Shown: positions 9,167-18,054, counted from the stretch's first letter. The stretch is DNA of 64,000 nucleotides from Acidimicrobiales bacterium (GCA_030747595.1 JASLKK010000002.1:185028-249027); one strand, 5' to 3'. Made by a program: numbers and translations. The notes: a model not told the origin generated them from the letters alone.

Positions 9167-9191
9167 GCGGGCAGAGCGGAGGATTACGACG

Positions 9192-10457
9192 ATGGTGGAA
9201 GCGATGGTGGATCGACCGGCTAGCCCGGCTGACATCGCCAACCCGGCGGTCTACTTGGATGGCATTCCGCACGCCGGATTTACGGCAATCCGGGAGACTG
9301 AGGGCCTGGTGTGGCACTCCTATGGTGCTACCGATGCCAGTGGCTTCTGGGCTGTCACGCGTCATGCCGAGGTGCGTGAGGTGTCAAAAAACCCAGAGGT
9401 CTTTTCCTCGGCGATCGGCCATACCAACCTCTGGGACCTGGAGGCTGATGCGCTTGAGGCCCGTCGGTCGCTGATTGATTCCGATGCTCCCGATCACACC
9501 CGTCTGCGACGAGTCGTGTCTCGGGTGTTCACTCCGAAGGCCACCCGGTCGTGGGAGGACACGACCCGCCGTATTGCCACCGAATTGGTCGACGGGTTTG
9601 TCGAACGAGGTGGTGGTGATTGGGTGGATCTGGTGGCAGCACCGCTCCCTATTCGGGTGATTCTGGCCATCCTTGGGGTACCTGAAGAGGACGCTGACTA
9701 CCTAGTGGAGCTCACCGATCACTTGGTGGAGGGGACGGGCGATCGCCCGTCCCTACCGGATGATGCCTATGGCAATGTCACGCCGGTTCGCCTTCTTCCG
9801 TTCAACAGCCCAGCCAGCCATGCTCTCTTCGAGTACGGAGAGAAGATGCGTGGACTGCGCCTTGCTGAGCCAGCCGACGACCTGGTAACCGGACTGGTGC
9901 AGGCCGAGGCTGACGGTGAGCGCCTTACGCCGGCCGAGTACAGGAACTTCTTCCAACTTCTGGTTTTCGCCGGTAATGAGACCACCCGGACGGCCATCGT
10001 CCACGGGGGCATGGCCTTCGCCGACCACCCTGAACAGTGGGAGGCAATGGTCTCCGACCCTGGCCTCGTGGTGACGACGGCGGTCGACGAGGTGATTCGG
10101 TGGTCCACACCGGTCCTGCACATGCGCCGGACGGCTAGCCGGGACACAGAGTTGGCGGGAACCCCGATCGCCGCGGGCGACAAGGTTGTCATGTGGTACG
10201 CGGCGGCCAACCGGGATCCGGATGCATTCTGCGACCCCTTCCAATTCGACGTAGCCCGAACTGACAACCCACATTTCGCCTTCGGTGGAGGTGGCCCCCA
10301 TTTCTGCCTTGGCGCCTTTCTCGCTCGGATGGAGATTCAGGTGCTCTTGGAGGAGATGGTGAAGAGGGGGGTGTCGCTCGAGCGTCGGGGTGAGCCGGAG
10401 CGAATCGCCTCAAACTTCGTCCACGGCGTGGCCTCGGTCGACCTGGCGGTGGCGTAA
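9192..10457 (+). CDS. Cytochrome P450 (first of the operon)
   Basis: A 421-residue soluble bacterial P450. The I-helix oxygen-activation motif is FAGNETTR, the ExxR motif is EVIRW, and the heme loop FGGGGPHFCLGAF has the cysteine ligand at residue 372. I chose the ATG preceded by GGAGG 9 nt away (9178-9182) rather than an earlier in-frame ATG inside the previous gene. Its stop shares a base with the start of a ferredoxin, the probable electron donor. The protein is closely similar in layout to the second P450 at 11972 (shared LVEGT, FNSPA and FAGNETTR blocks), which suggests duplication. It would hydroxylate or dealkylate the pathway substrate. Confidence 0.93.
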   Translation: MVEAMVDRPASPADIANPAVYLDGIPHAGFTAIRETEGLVWHSYGATDASGFWAVTRHAEVREVSKNPEVFSSAIGHTNLWDLEADALEARRSLIDSDAPDHTRLRRVVSRVFTPKATRSWEDTTRRIATELVDGFVERGGGDWVDLVAAPLPIRVILAILGVPEEDADYLVELTDHLVEGTGDRPSLPDDAYGNVTPVRLLPFNSPASHALFEYGEKMRGLRLAEPADDLVTGLVQAEADGERLTPAEYRNFFQLLVFAGNETTRTAIVHGGMAFADHPEQWEAMVSDPGLVVTTAVDEVIRWSTPVLHMRRTASRDTELAGTPIAAGDKVVMWYAAANRDPDAFCDPFQFDVARTDNPHFAFGGGGPHFCLGAFLARMEIQVLLEEMVKRGVSLERRGEPERIASNFVHGVASVDLAVA

Positions 10458-10687
10458 TGCAGGTTCGGACCGAGGGTGATGACCAGGTGAGCCTGATCGT
10501 CGACGAGGACCGGTGCATCGGAATCGGCCAGTGTGAACTTTTGGAGCCCGAGGTGTTCCAGCTGGGCGACGAGGACGCGATCTCTCGAGTAGTGGATAGT
10601 GCCGGTCTGCCTCGGGTCCGGGCACTTGAGGTGGCGGACAGGTGCCCGAGCTCGGCGATCTCGATCGCTGAGCCGCATGGCGCATGA
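10457..10687 (+). CDS. [3Fe-4S] ferredoxin, P450 electron donor
   Basis: A 76-residue ferredoxin. The cluster ligands are in DRCIGIGQCELLEPEVFQL (Cys-x5-Cys) and the C-terminal CPSSAI (Cys-Pro), with no fourth ligand, the pattern of actinobacterial 3Fe-4S ferredoxins that feed P450s. The ATG shares its first base with the upstream TAA, so it is translationally coupled to the P450. No ferredoxin reductase is encoded in the window; a housekeeping one must supply electrons. It may serve both P450s of this operon. Confidence 0.92.
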   Translation: MQVRTEGDDQVSLIVDEDRCIGIGQCELLEPEVFQLGDEDAISRVVDSAGLPRVRALEVADRCPSSAISIAEPHGA

Positions 10688-10706
10688 AGCTTCACAGGAT
10701 GCAGGC

Positions 10707-11975
10707 GTGACCGTGGTAGTCGGGACGGGAGGCGTGCTTGACCGGTTCGGCCAGAAGGTGACCGTCGAAGATCCAGCGACCGTGCTCGAGTGGGACTTGG
10801 CGATCAGCGAGGTCCTTGATCATCGGGGTGATCCCGACGTGCGTTTGACGGAACTCACGGCCCGGGATGAGGCGTTCGTGATGGGCCTGATCGTGACTCT
10901 CGCCGGTGCGGTTCTGGGAGGAGATGATCCTCGGTCACCCACTGTTCGGGATGCTCTCAGGGAACTACACGGTCGTTGTGTGGGGGCGACGGTCCGCGAA
11001 CGCGACCATGCCGCAGCCGTGGCAGACCTGGTGAAGGGGGAGTTCTCCCGTTCGGCCGCCCGTTGGGAGGCTGTTGCCGAGGCACATCCACACGACGTTG
11101 TCGCCACCCGGCTCGCCCACTTCGTCCACCTCCATGTCGGCGATGATGAGGGACGTCTCCGGGCGTCGACCGCTGTTCTTGATCGTCTTACCCCTGCTGA
11201 TCCCGGTTACGGGGTGGCCGCCGGCCAACACGCCTTCGCCCTTGAGGAGGTCGGCCGCCTCGAGGAGGCCGAGTGGTTTGGCCATTGCGCGCTAGAGGTC
11301 GACCCGGTCGATGTTTGGGCACTTCATGCGCTCGCTCACGTGTACGAGACCCGCAACCTTCAGGAGGAGGCTGTGGCTTTCTTGCGGGAGACCAGGCCCG
11401 GCTGGATCGAGCGGGACCACTTGGCGCTCCACCTGGAATGGCACCTAGCCCTCCGTCTGCTGGCCGGTGGCGCATTCGACGAGTGCCTTGCCCTCGTTGA
11501 TGGCCGGCTGGCCACCACAGACCGGGCCTTCGGCCTGACTGACCTCACGTCGCTGCTCTGGCGTCTCGAGTTGGCGGGGTGCGAGGTGGGCGACCGGTGG
11601 CCAGAACTAACCTCGAAGTGGCGGAGGCACAATCAGTTGCACACCACCGGCTTTTTGGACCTCCATGCCGCTCTTGCCTTCGCGGCCTGTCCTGATGACC
11701 CGGGAGCCGAGGCGTTCTGGGTCGGCTTGGACAGCTGCCACCGTGACGAAACTTCGGAGAACGCCAGGACCTTCGACGAAGTGGTTAGGCCGCTGGCTGT
11801 GGCGATTCGTGACCATCGGAGCGGGCGTCATACCGAGGCATCCGATGTCTTTAGGAAGTTGGCTGGGTCCATCCACCGGGTGGGTGGGAGCCACGCCCAG
11901 CGCGACCTGTTCGTTCGAACGGCCGATGCCTCCCAGAATCTCGCAGAACCTTCGATAACGGAGAGTCCATCATGA
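10707..11975 (+). CDS. TTC38-like tetratricopeptide protein
   Basis: About 422 residues of helical repeats with the hallmark TTC38 segments: GYGVAAGQHAFALEEVGRLEEAE, then WALHALAHVYETRNLQEEAVAFL, then HLEWHLALRLLAGG. Members are widespread but have no established biochemical role. I favour the GTG at 10707 (AGGA 7 nt upstream); an ATG at 10677 would overlap the ferredoxin by 11 nt and lacks a ribosome-binding site. It overlaps the next P450 by 4 nt. A TPR protein placed between two P450s could hold complexes together; that is inference from position only. Confidence 0.78.
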   Translation: MTVVVGTGGVLDRFGQKVTVEDPATVLEWDLAISEVLDHRGDPDVRLTELTARDEAFVMGLIVTLAGAVLGGDDPRSPTVRDALRELHGRCVGATVRERDHAAAVADLVKGEFSRSAARWEAVAEAHPHDVVATRLAHFVHLHVGDDEGRLRASTAVLDRLTPADPGYGVAAGQHAFALEEVGRLEEAEWFGHCALEVDPVDVWALHALAHVYETRNLQEEAVAFLRETRPGWIERDHLALHLEWHLALRLLAGGAFDECLALVDGRLATTDRAFGLTDLTSLLWRLELAGCEVGDRWPELTSKWRRHNQLHTTGFLDLHAALAFAACPDDPGAEAFWVGLDSCHRDETSENARTFDEVVRPLAVAIRDHRSGRHTEASDVFRKLAGSIHRVGGSHAQRDLFVRTADASQNLAEPSITESPS

Positions 11976-13222
11976 CCGCGGTGACCCTTCCGGATCTGGC
12001 CGATCCGGCAACCTACGACCGCGGCATCCCCCACGGGGCATTTGCCGACCTGCGAGCCACTTCCGGCCTCGTACGCAACCCGGACGGACCGTGGGGATCG
12101 GGCTTCTGGTCGGTGACCCGCCTCGACGACCTCGTCTCGGTGTCTCGCGATCCACAGACTTTTTCATCGGCGGTCGGCCACATTCAGATCTACGACGTGG
12201 ACGAGGACGTCATCGACGCTCGGGCCTCGATGATTGACCTTGACCCTCCCATCCACACCCGGTTACGACGCCTCGTCAGTTCGGCATTCACTCCAAAACA
12301 CGTCCAGAACTACGTCGGCGACGTGAGGCGCCGGATCGGTGCGCGTCTCGACGCCCTGGAGGCCGCCGGTGGTGGGGACTGGGTGGCTGAGGTCGCCGCA
12401 CCGATTCCTATCGGGGTGATCTGTGCGCTTATGGGAGTGCCCGAGGCCGACCAAGACCTGATGATCGAGATGACGGACCACCTAGTGGAGGGGACGTCGT
12501 CAGCCGAGTTGGATCCAGGTGCGTACGGCAACACCAGGCCGTTGCGCGAGTTGCCATTCAATAGTCCAGCGGCGTTCGGTGTCGAGGAGTACGCCCGTCG
12601 CGCGCGGCGCGACCGTCTGGCCAACCCCACCGACGACCTACTCACCCAGCTGGCACATGCGGAGGTCGACGGTGAGCGACTGAGCGAGACCGAGTACGCC
12701 CGGTTCTTCCAATTGATGATCTTCGCCGGAAACGAGACAACCCGGTCTGCTATGGCCCATCTCGCCCTCCACCTGGCGGACCATGCCGGCCAGTTCGACC
12801 GCGTGCGGAGCGATGAGGGCCTTTTAGAGGGAGCGGCCGAGGAAGTGGTTCGCCACGCTTCACCGATTCTCTACTTCCGGCGTACAGCCACTGTTGACAC
12901 CGTCCTCGCCGGCACCGAGGTCCGGGCTGGGGACAAAGTGGTCATGTGGTATGCCAGCGCCAACTTCGACGAGGCTCACTTTGACGACCCGCTGGACTTC
13001 GAGGTTGGTAGGCCCCGGGTACCCGGGCACGTGGCCTTCGGTGGTGGTGGGGCCCACTTCTGCCTCGGTGCGTCGCTTGCCCGGATCGAGTTGGTCGAGC
13101 TGGTAGCCGAGGTAATGCGGCGCGACCTGTCAATGCGGGTGGTCGGCGAGCCGGAGATGGTGTCATCCAACTTCGTGAACGGGATCCAGAGTCTTACCGT
13201 CGAGTTACTGGGCGCCCGGTGA
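11972..13222 (+). CDS. Cytochrome P450 (second of the operon)
   Basis: A 416-residue P450 starting at an ATGA overlap with the TPR gene. I-helix FAGNETTRS, ExxR in EEVVRHASP, and heme loop FGGGGAHFCLGAS with cysteine ligand at residue 364. It shares long blocks with the P450 at 9192 (PHGAF versus PHAGF, DHLVEGT, NTRPLRELPFNSPA), so the two are probably paralogues acting on related intermediates. It ends in a GTGA overlap with the CoA-transferase. Electrons are probably supplied by the ferredoxin at 10457. Confidence 0.93.
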   Translation: MTAVTLPDLADPATYDRGIPHGAFADLRATSGLVRNPDGPWGSGFWSVTRLDDLVSVSRDPQTFSSAVGHIQIYDVDEDVIDARASMIDLDPPIHTRLRRLVSSAFTPKHVQNYVGDVRRRIGARLDALEAAGGGDWVAEVAAPIPIGVICALMGVPEADQDLMIEMTDHLVEGTSSAELDPGAYGNTRPLRELPFNSPAAFGVEEYARRARRDRLANPTDDLLTQLAHAEVDGERLSETEYARFFQLMIFAGNETTRSAMAHLALHLADHAGQFDRVRSDEGLLEGAAEEVVRHASPILYFRRTATVDTVLAGTEVRAGDKVVMWYASANFDEAHFDDPLDFEVGRPRVPGHVAFGGGGAHFCLGASLARIELVELVAEVMRRDLSMRVVGEPEMVSSNFVNGIQSLTVELLGAR

Positions 13223-14424
13223 GCGATCTGTCGGGCGGTGTTCCGATGCGACCGCTGGATGGGGTTCGCGTCGTCGATGCGGCGACCATCCTGGCCGGGC
13301 CGTTCGCGGCTTCAGTGCTCGGAGAGTTTGGTGCCGACGTCATCAAAGTCGAGCAACCCACCGTGGGTGACCCCATGCGGCGCCTTGGCACAGTGGGCCC
13401 CGATGGCGATACTTGGTGGTGGCTGAGCGATACCCGCAACAAGGAGAGCGTCGAGCTTGACTTGCGGAGTTCCGAGGGGGCCGAGTCTTTCCGGTCGATG
13501 GTGGATCGGGCCGACGTTCTGGTCGAGAACTTTCGGACCGGGACCATGGAGCGCTGGGGCCTTGGCTTTGAGTCGCTCCGTGAGAGGAACCCGCGTCTAA
13601 TCCAGTTGTCGGTTAGTGGCTATGGCCGCACCGGCCCGTTGGCCACCACCGCCGGTGTCGCTCGGATCGCCGAGTCGTTCACAGGCATGTCCCACCTCAC
13701 CGGCGAGGTGGACGGGCCGCCCGTCCTTTCTGGGTCTTCGGGACTGGCCGACTACCTAGCCGGCCTCTACGGGGCTCTCGGGGTCCTATTGGCTATTCGG
13801 TCCAGGGAGGCCACCGGGCGTGGCCAACTGGTCGATATCGCCCTTTACGACGGGATCGCCCGCATCCTTGATGAGTTGGTTCCGGTCTACGCGGCGACGG
13901 GACTTGGGCGTGAGCGAATGGGGCCTGAGACTCACCGGTCCGTGCCACACAGCAACTACCGGACAAACGACGGGCGGTGGCTGACGATTGCCTGCACCAA
14001 CGATCGCATGTTCGATGGTCTGGCTGAGGTCATGGGTCGGATCGACTTGCTCGACGATGAGCGGTTCGCCACCAACACCGCTCGCATTGCCAACCGTGAA
14101 CTGGTCAACATGGTGGTCGGCGACTGGGTGGCCGTTACCCCGGTGGACGACGTGGTGGCCGGTTGCGAGTCAGCGGCCGTGCCGGTGGGACTAGTCCAGG
14201 CGGTAGACGCGTACCTGGCCCACCCTCAGGTGGCAGCACGGGACTCGGTTGTCACGGTGGAGCATCCGACGGTCGGACCGGTGCGTGTCCCGGGTGTAGT
14301 GCCCCGCCTGCTGGAAACTCCGGGCGTCATCCGCAGGCTTGGTGCGGTTTTGGGCGAGCTGTCGGTATCCGAAGTGGTAGAGCGTTGGGCGGCCATTGAC
14401 CGCCGAGAGGAGACTGGATCGTGA
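13219..14424 (+). CDS. Family III CoA-transferase (CaiB/BaiF type), possibly Act-like
   Basis: A 401-residue family III CoA-transferase. The N-terminal RVVDAATILAGPFAASVLGEFGAD and KVEQPTVGDPMR, the NKESVELDLRS block and VLVENFRTG are classic. The conserved aspartate that forms the acyl-enzyme anhydride is at about residue 178 (SGLADYLAGLYGA). It moves CoA from a donor such as succinyl-CoA to a carboxylate. Its GTGA overlap with a downstream dehydrogenase-fold protein resembling 3-sulfinopropionyl-CoA desulfinase suggests that 3-sulfinopropionate, or a similar C3 acid, is the acceptor, as in the Act/Acd pair of dithiodipropionate degraders. That substrate is inference. Confidence 0.85.
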   Translation: MSDLSGGVPMRPLDGVRVVDAATILAGPFAASVLGEFGADVIKVEQPTVGDPMRRLGTVGPDGDTWWWLSDTRNKESVELDLRSSEGAESFRSMVDRADVLVENFRTGTMERWGLGFESLRERNPRLIQLSVSGYGRTGPLATTAGVARIAESFTGMSHLTGEVDGPPVLSGSSGLADYLAGLYGALGVLLAIRSREATGRGQLVDIALYDGIARILDELVPVYAATGLGRERMGPETHRSVPHSNYRTNDGRWLTIACTNDRMFDGLAEVMGRIDLLDDERFATNTARIANRELVNMVVGDWVAVTPVDDVVAGCESAAVPVGLVQAVDAYLAHPQVAARDSVVTVEHPTVGPVRVPGVVPRLLETPGVIRRLGAVLGELSVSEVVERWAAIDRREETGS

Positions 14425-15620
14425 GTTGGCACCTGACCGCTGATCAAGAGGCCCTCCGGGCCCGTGCCCGGGAACTGGCCGTCGAGGTCGCCGCCCCCCG
14501 GGCAGCTGAAGTGGACCGGACCGAGGCTTACCCCTGGGATGTGGTTGAGGCCCTTCGCAAGGAGGGATTCATGGGCATGACAGTCCCGGTGGCCTACGGC
14601 GGTCTGGGCCTTTCGTTTCTTGATGCCGTGCTTGTGGTGGAGGAGATGGCTCGGGAATGCGGCGTGACGGGACGTATCGCGGTGGAGGCAAATATGGGGG
14701 CCATCTCGGCGGTCATGGCCTATGGAACCGAGGACCAGAAGCGTTTGGCTGCAGAACTGGTGTTAGCCGGGGACAAGCCGGCGATCTGCATAACCGAGCC
14801 TGAGGCCGGTAGCGCAGCCTCCGAGATGACCACCCGAGCTGATCGGCGAGGCAACCGCTACGTCCTCAATGGGAAGAAGCACTGGATTACCGGCGGAGGC
14901 GTGTCGCGCCTCCACCTCGTGTTTGCCCGGGTCTTCGACGAGGACGGGAACGAGGAAGGGATTGGCGGCTTTCTGGCCATTCGGGACGAGAACCCAGGTC
15001 TCGTCATTGGAAGCCGAGAACCGACTATGGGCCTGCGAGGTATCCCGGAGACGGAGATCTTGCTTCAGGACATGGAGGTGGACTCCGCCATGGTGCTCGT
15101 TCCCCCGTCTGGCTTTGGACGGGGATTTGCCGAACTCATGAATGCCTACAACAGTCAGCGTGTGGGCGCCGCCACAGTGGCTCTTGGCCTTGCCGCCGGT
15201 GCTCACGACCGCTCGGTGGCCTACTTGAAGAAGAGAGAACAGTTCGGCCGACCGATCGCTGAGTTCCAAGGCTTGCAATGGATGGTGGCCGACATGGCTA
15301 TTCGGCTGGAGGCAGCGCGGAGCTTGATCTGGCGGGCAGCTACCTCTCGGGGCCCCGATACCAGTCCGTTCCCCGATCCAGCCATGGCGGCCCAAGCCAA
15401 GGTCTTCGCATCCGAAACTTGTATCGGAGTTGCCAATGACGCCCTGCAGTTGTTCGGGGCTGCCGGATACTCGCGCAACGGCCCGATGGAGCGGATTTGC
15501 CGAGATGTGCGGATGTTCACGATCGGTGGCGGAACGGCACAGATCCTGCGGACCGTCGTGGCTTCTCGGGTACTGGACATGAAACTTCCCCAAGGAAGAG
15601 GAGGTTTTCTCCCGCAGTAG
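14421..15620 (+). CDS. Acyl-CoA dehydrogenase fold lacking both base positions; candidate 3-sulfinopropionyl-CoA desulfinase
   Basis: A 399-residue acyl-CoA dehydrogenase homologue with a normal three-domain layout (VPVAYGGLGLSFLDAVLVVEE; ICITEPEAGSAASEM; KREQFGRPIAEFQ). Neither known catalytic-base position holds Glu/Asp: residue 246 is Gln (YNSQRVG) and the C-terminal IYEGT motif reads IGGGT (Gly370). An Arg is at residue 85 (VTGRIAVEANMG). The published Advenella desulfinase Acd has Gln246, a Gly at the second site and an essential Arg84, a close match in pattern and numbering as I recall it. The coupled family III CoA-transferase fits that reaction, which yields propionyl-CoA and sulfite. 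A non-desulfinating family member is the alternative. Confidence 0.75.
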   Translation: MSWHLTADQEALRARARELAVEVAAPRAAEVDRTEAYPWDVVEALRKEGFMGMTVPVAYGGLGLSFLDAVLVVEEMARECGVTGRIAVEANMGAISAVMAYGTEDQKRLAAELVLAGDKPAICITEPEAGSAASEMTTRADRRGNRYVLNGKKHWITGGGVSRLHLVFARVFDEDGNEEGIGGFLAIRDENPGLVIGSREPTMGLRGIPETEILLQDMEVDSAMVLVPPSGFGRGFAELMNAYNSQRVGAATVALGLAAGAHDRSVAYLKKREQFGRPIAEFQGLQWMVADMAIRLEAARSLIWRAATSRGPDTSPFPDPAMAAQAKVFASETCIGVANDALQLFGAAGYSRNGPMERICRDVRMFTIGGGTAQILRTVVASRVLDMKLPQGRGGFLPQ

Positions 15621-15776
15621 ATCCGGTCCGGAGTCGATGCCGAAATGGCAGGGAATCGGTCCAACCGGACTCATGGGGTGAGGTTGCTGTTGGGTTGCCG
15701 CTTCCAGCTTTGGCTGACGTCGTCAGGTCCTCGGTGGGGAGAGTTCTGCGGTGTTTCCCCGAAGCTCACCAGTGGC

Positions 15777-16538
15777 CTAACGGGTTAGCCAGCCTCCGTC
15801 TACCGGAAGGTGCACTCCGGTTATCCACGACGATTCGTCGGAGAGGAGGAATGACACCGCCGAGGCGATGTCTTCAGGTTGACCGATTCTTGGGATTAGC
15901 AGTCTTCCCTTTAGCGCTTCGAGCGTCTCGGGTGAGGTGATGCCCTCCAGGGACACGAAGTCAGTGGCGACCGGCCCGGGAGCGACGGCGTTTACTCGAA
16001 TTGAAGACTTGGCCAACTCGACCGCAAGGGCTTTGGTGAGCATCTTCACTCCACCCTTTGACGCGTTGTAGTGGACTTGGCAGTAGCCGGCCGTTGACAC
16101 CACCACTTCGGCCTCAACGGTGGAGATATTCACGATTGCTCCGCCGCCAGCGGCTTCGATATCTCTCGCCACCTCTTGGGTGACAAGCCAAGTTCCCTTG
16201 AGGTTCACATCGACGACCAGGTCCCACTCTTCTTCGGACAGATCGGCCAGAGAGGTCATCGTGACGAGGCCGGCGCAGTTCACGAGTCCGGTGATTCCTC
16301 CCAACTGGCCGGTTGCGTCGTCTGCAGCGGACCGTATTGAGCCTCGATCTCGGACGTCCAACTTCTGGAAGATCGCGCGCCCTCCCTCTGAAGCGATCAA
16401 TTCGCAAGTCTCAGTACCGCCTTCTATGTCCCTGTCGGCCACTACAACGGCGGAACCCTCACTTGCGAGTCGTTTCGCGACGGCCCTGCCGATCCCAGAC
16501 GCACCTCCGGTAACGAAGATCACTCTGTCTCTGCTCAT
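15777..16538 (-). CDS. Short-chain dehydrogenase/reductase
   Basis: A classical SDR of about 253 residues: cofactor loop TGGASGIG at 10-17, NCAG at 87-90, and active-site Tyr157-x3-Lys161 (YNASK). An acidic residue after the second strand (ADRD) favours NAD(H). I start at the ATG with GGAG 6 nt upstream rather than an in-frame ATG 36 nt earlier. It follows the glutamine-synthetase-like gene on the same strand after about 70 nt, so the two are likely co-transcribed, perhaps oxidising an alcohol or ketone of an aromatic or amine substrate. It converges on the upstream operon. Confidence 0.87.
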   Translation of the reverse strand: MSRDRVIFVTGGASGIGRAVAKRLASEGSAVVVADRDIEGGTETCELIASEGGRAIFQKLDVRDRGSIRSAADDATGQLGGITGLVNCAGLVTMTSLADLSEEEWDLVVDVNLKGTWLVTQEVARDIEAAGGGAIVNISTVEAEVVVSTAGYCQVHYNASKGGVKMLTKALAVELAKSSIRVNAVAPGPVATDFVSLEGITSPETLEALKGRLLIPRIGQPEDIASAVSFLLSDESSWITGVHLPVDGGWLTR

Positions 16539-16607
16539 GACAAGCTCCAGTTCCTTCAGGTCGATTGACATCACCGATGTTCAAGAGAGGACACAGATTC
16601 CTTGCTG

Positions 16608-17927
16608 CTAGAGGTAGGGGAGGTAGGTCTGTGCCTCCCATTCCGTAAAGCGATCGGTCGTCTCTTCCCAACTACCATTCGCCGCCAGGTACTTGCCCCA
16701 CTCGGTTTCCTTGATGACGAGGTATTGGTCGACCATCTCTGGGCCAATCGCGGCTGTGAACACCGTGTCAGCGCGGAGGGCCTCGATGGCAGCACCCAGG
16801 TGGTCGGGTGTGTGCTCTGTGGTCGACGCAGTCTCCAACGCGTCTCCGGTTTCAGCGTCTGGGCAAGAAAGGCTGGCTTCCACACCCAGGCGCGATGCGG
16901 TAAGGACTGCCGCTATCGCCGAATGGGTGCTAGCGGCACCGTCGGGCATACGGTTTTCGAGGCGCGTTGATGCGTCGCGTTCCGGATTGACCCGTACCGT
17001 GGCGCTGCGGTGGTCGTAGCCCCAGTTCTTCCAATAACCAGAAATCTGGCCAGGCCTTAGGCGCTTGTAGGAGTTGGCTATTGGAGCGCATAGCGCCGCC
17101 ATCGCTGGCATGTGGTGCAACTGTCCGGCTATGCAGCGTTTGGCTAGCGTTGAAAGTCCATCAGGAGTGGAAGGATCCAGCATCGCGTTGTTTCCGGAAC
17201 TGTCCTCCAGGCTCAAGTTGACGTGCAGGCCATTACCTCCGTACTCCACAATTGGTCTCGGCATGAAGGTAAGGAGGTGCCCTTTCTGGGCCGCTACCTC
17301 CATTGCCATTGCTCTAAAAAGGAACACCTCATCTGCGCATCGCATCGCGTCATCGAACTCGAGGGTCATTTCAAATTGGCCCATGTCGAATTCACCATTT
17401 ATTGATTCGATCCGGAAGCCCAATCGCTCGCCGGTGTCATCGATCGCCCGCATGATTCCTTCTGGGTCAGTACGCACGCCAGTGCCGTAGACCATTGAGC
17501 CAGGTGCGTTGTAGGGGCGCCATCCTCCGCTGGGGTCCGGTTCCAAGATGTAGGCCTCAAGCTCGATTCCCACCTTCGGCTTGAAGCCCATCAACTCCCA
17601 GGCGCCGACTGCATTGCGAAGCACGGTTCTCGGCGCCAGGGGCACGGGCTCGCCGTTTCGTTCCAAGTCGCCGACGACGACACCAACGCCGTCTTCCCAG
17701 CTTGGCCTTGTCTCTGAAACGTCGAAGTGGCATTCCATGTCAGGCATTCCCTCGAGGAATCCCGTTCCGGGCGTAGGTCCCATATCTCGGTCGTAGCCCA
17801 GAGAGAAGACGCTGAGACAATGTCGGGTGCCCCGCTCTGCGAGACGGGCAGGCAGGTATTTGCCGCGGGCCAGGTTCAGGTGGTCTGGCCACAGAACTCG
17901 GATCCTTTGATATTCCTCTGTTCCCAT
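16608..17927 (-). CDS. Glutamine synthetase family protein, divergent ligase
   Basis: A 439-residue glutamine-synthetase-fold protein. Recognisable blocks: GIELEAYIL near 122-130, NGEFDMGQFEMTLEF near 175-189, GNGLHVNLSL and RLRPGQISGYWKNWGYDHRSATVRV. In the HxH segment the second His is Asn (LHVNLS), and the YxxxNRxxxxRxP loop is altered to RLRPGQISGYW, so this is not a housekeeping enzyme. A gamma-glutamyl-amine ligase is the best guess. It is divergent from the MarR-decarboxylase pair across 127 nt containing an operator-like repeat, which suggests the decarboxylase's amine product as a possible substrate. Confidence 0.8.
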   Translation of the reverse strand: MGTEEYQRIRVLWPDHLNLARGKYLPARLAERGTRHCLSVFSLGYDRDMGPTPGTGFLEGMPDMECHFDVSETRPSWEDGVGVVVGDLERNGEPVPLAPRTVLRNAVGAWELMGFKPKVGIELEAYILEPDPSGGWRPYNAPGSMVYGTGVRTDPEGIMRAIDDTGERLGFRIESINGEFDMGQFEMTLEFDDAMRCADEVFLFRAMAMEVAAQKGHLLTFMPRPIVEYGGNGLHVNLSLEDSSGNNAMLDPSTPDGLSTLAKRCIAGQLHHMPAMAALCAPIANSYKRLRPGQISGYWKNWGYDHRSATVRVNPERDASTRLENRMPDGAASTHSAIAAVLTASRLGVEASLSCPDAETGDALETASTTEHTPDHLGAAIEALRADTVFTAAIGPEMVDQYLVIKETEWGKYLAANGSWEETTDRFTEWEAQTYLPYL

Positions 17928-18022
17928 TACTTAGCCTCGCTCGTCTCTTTTGTCGGAGTCTCGGTGTGCCACCAACCCGAAGTATGCCCAGCGGGCAGTT
18001 CCGGCAAGAAATCCGTCTGGGA

Positions 18023-18044
18023 GATTGTTCGGTTCCAAATAGTA
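18023..18044. promoter_or_regulatory. Imperfect repeat, candidate MarR operator
   Basis: The segment containing TTCGGTTCCAAAT matches 14 of 22 positions of the perfect palindrome at 19955-19976 when aligned on the GG-TN-CCAAAT core. It lies 11 nt upstream of the MarR start and inside the divergent promoter shared with the glutamine-synthetase-like gene, as expected of an autoregulatory site. Function is inferred. Confidence 0.45.
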
Positions 18045-18054
18045 GTGTCCACAT

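Noticed and set aside
15714-15726. CTGACG-T-CGTCAG palindrome between convergent genes, resembling the sites at 46820 and 58377
   Set aside because: The arms match but the spacer is 1 nt rather than 3 and there is no promoter here, so it is probably chance or part of a weak terminator.
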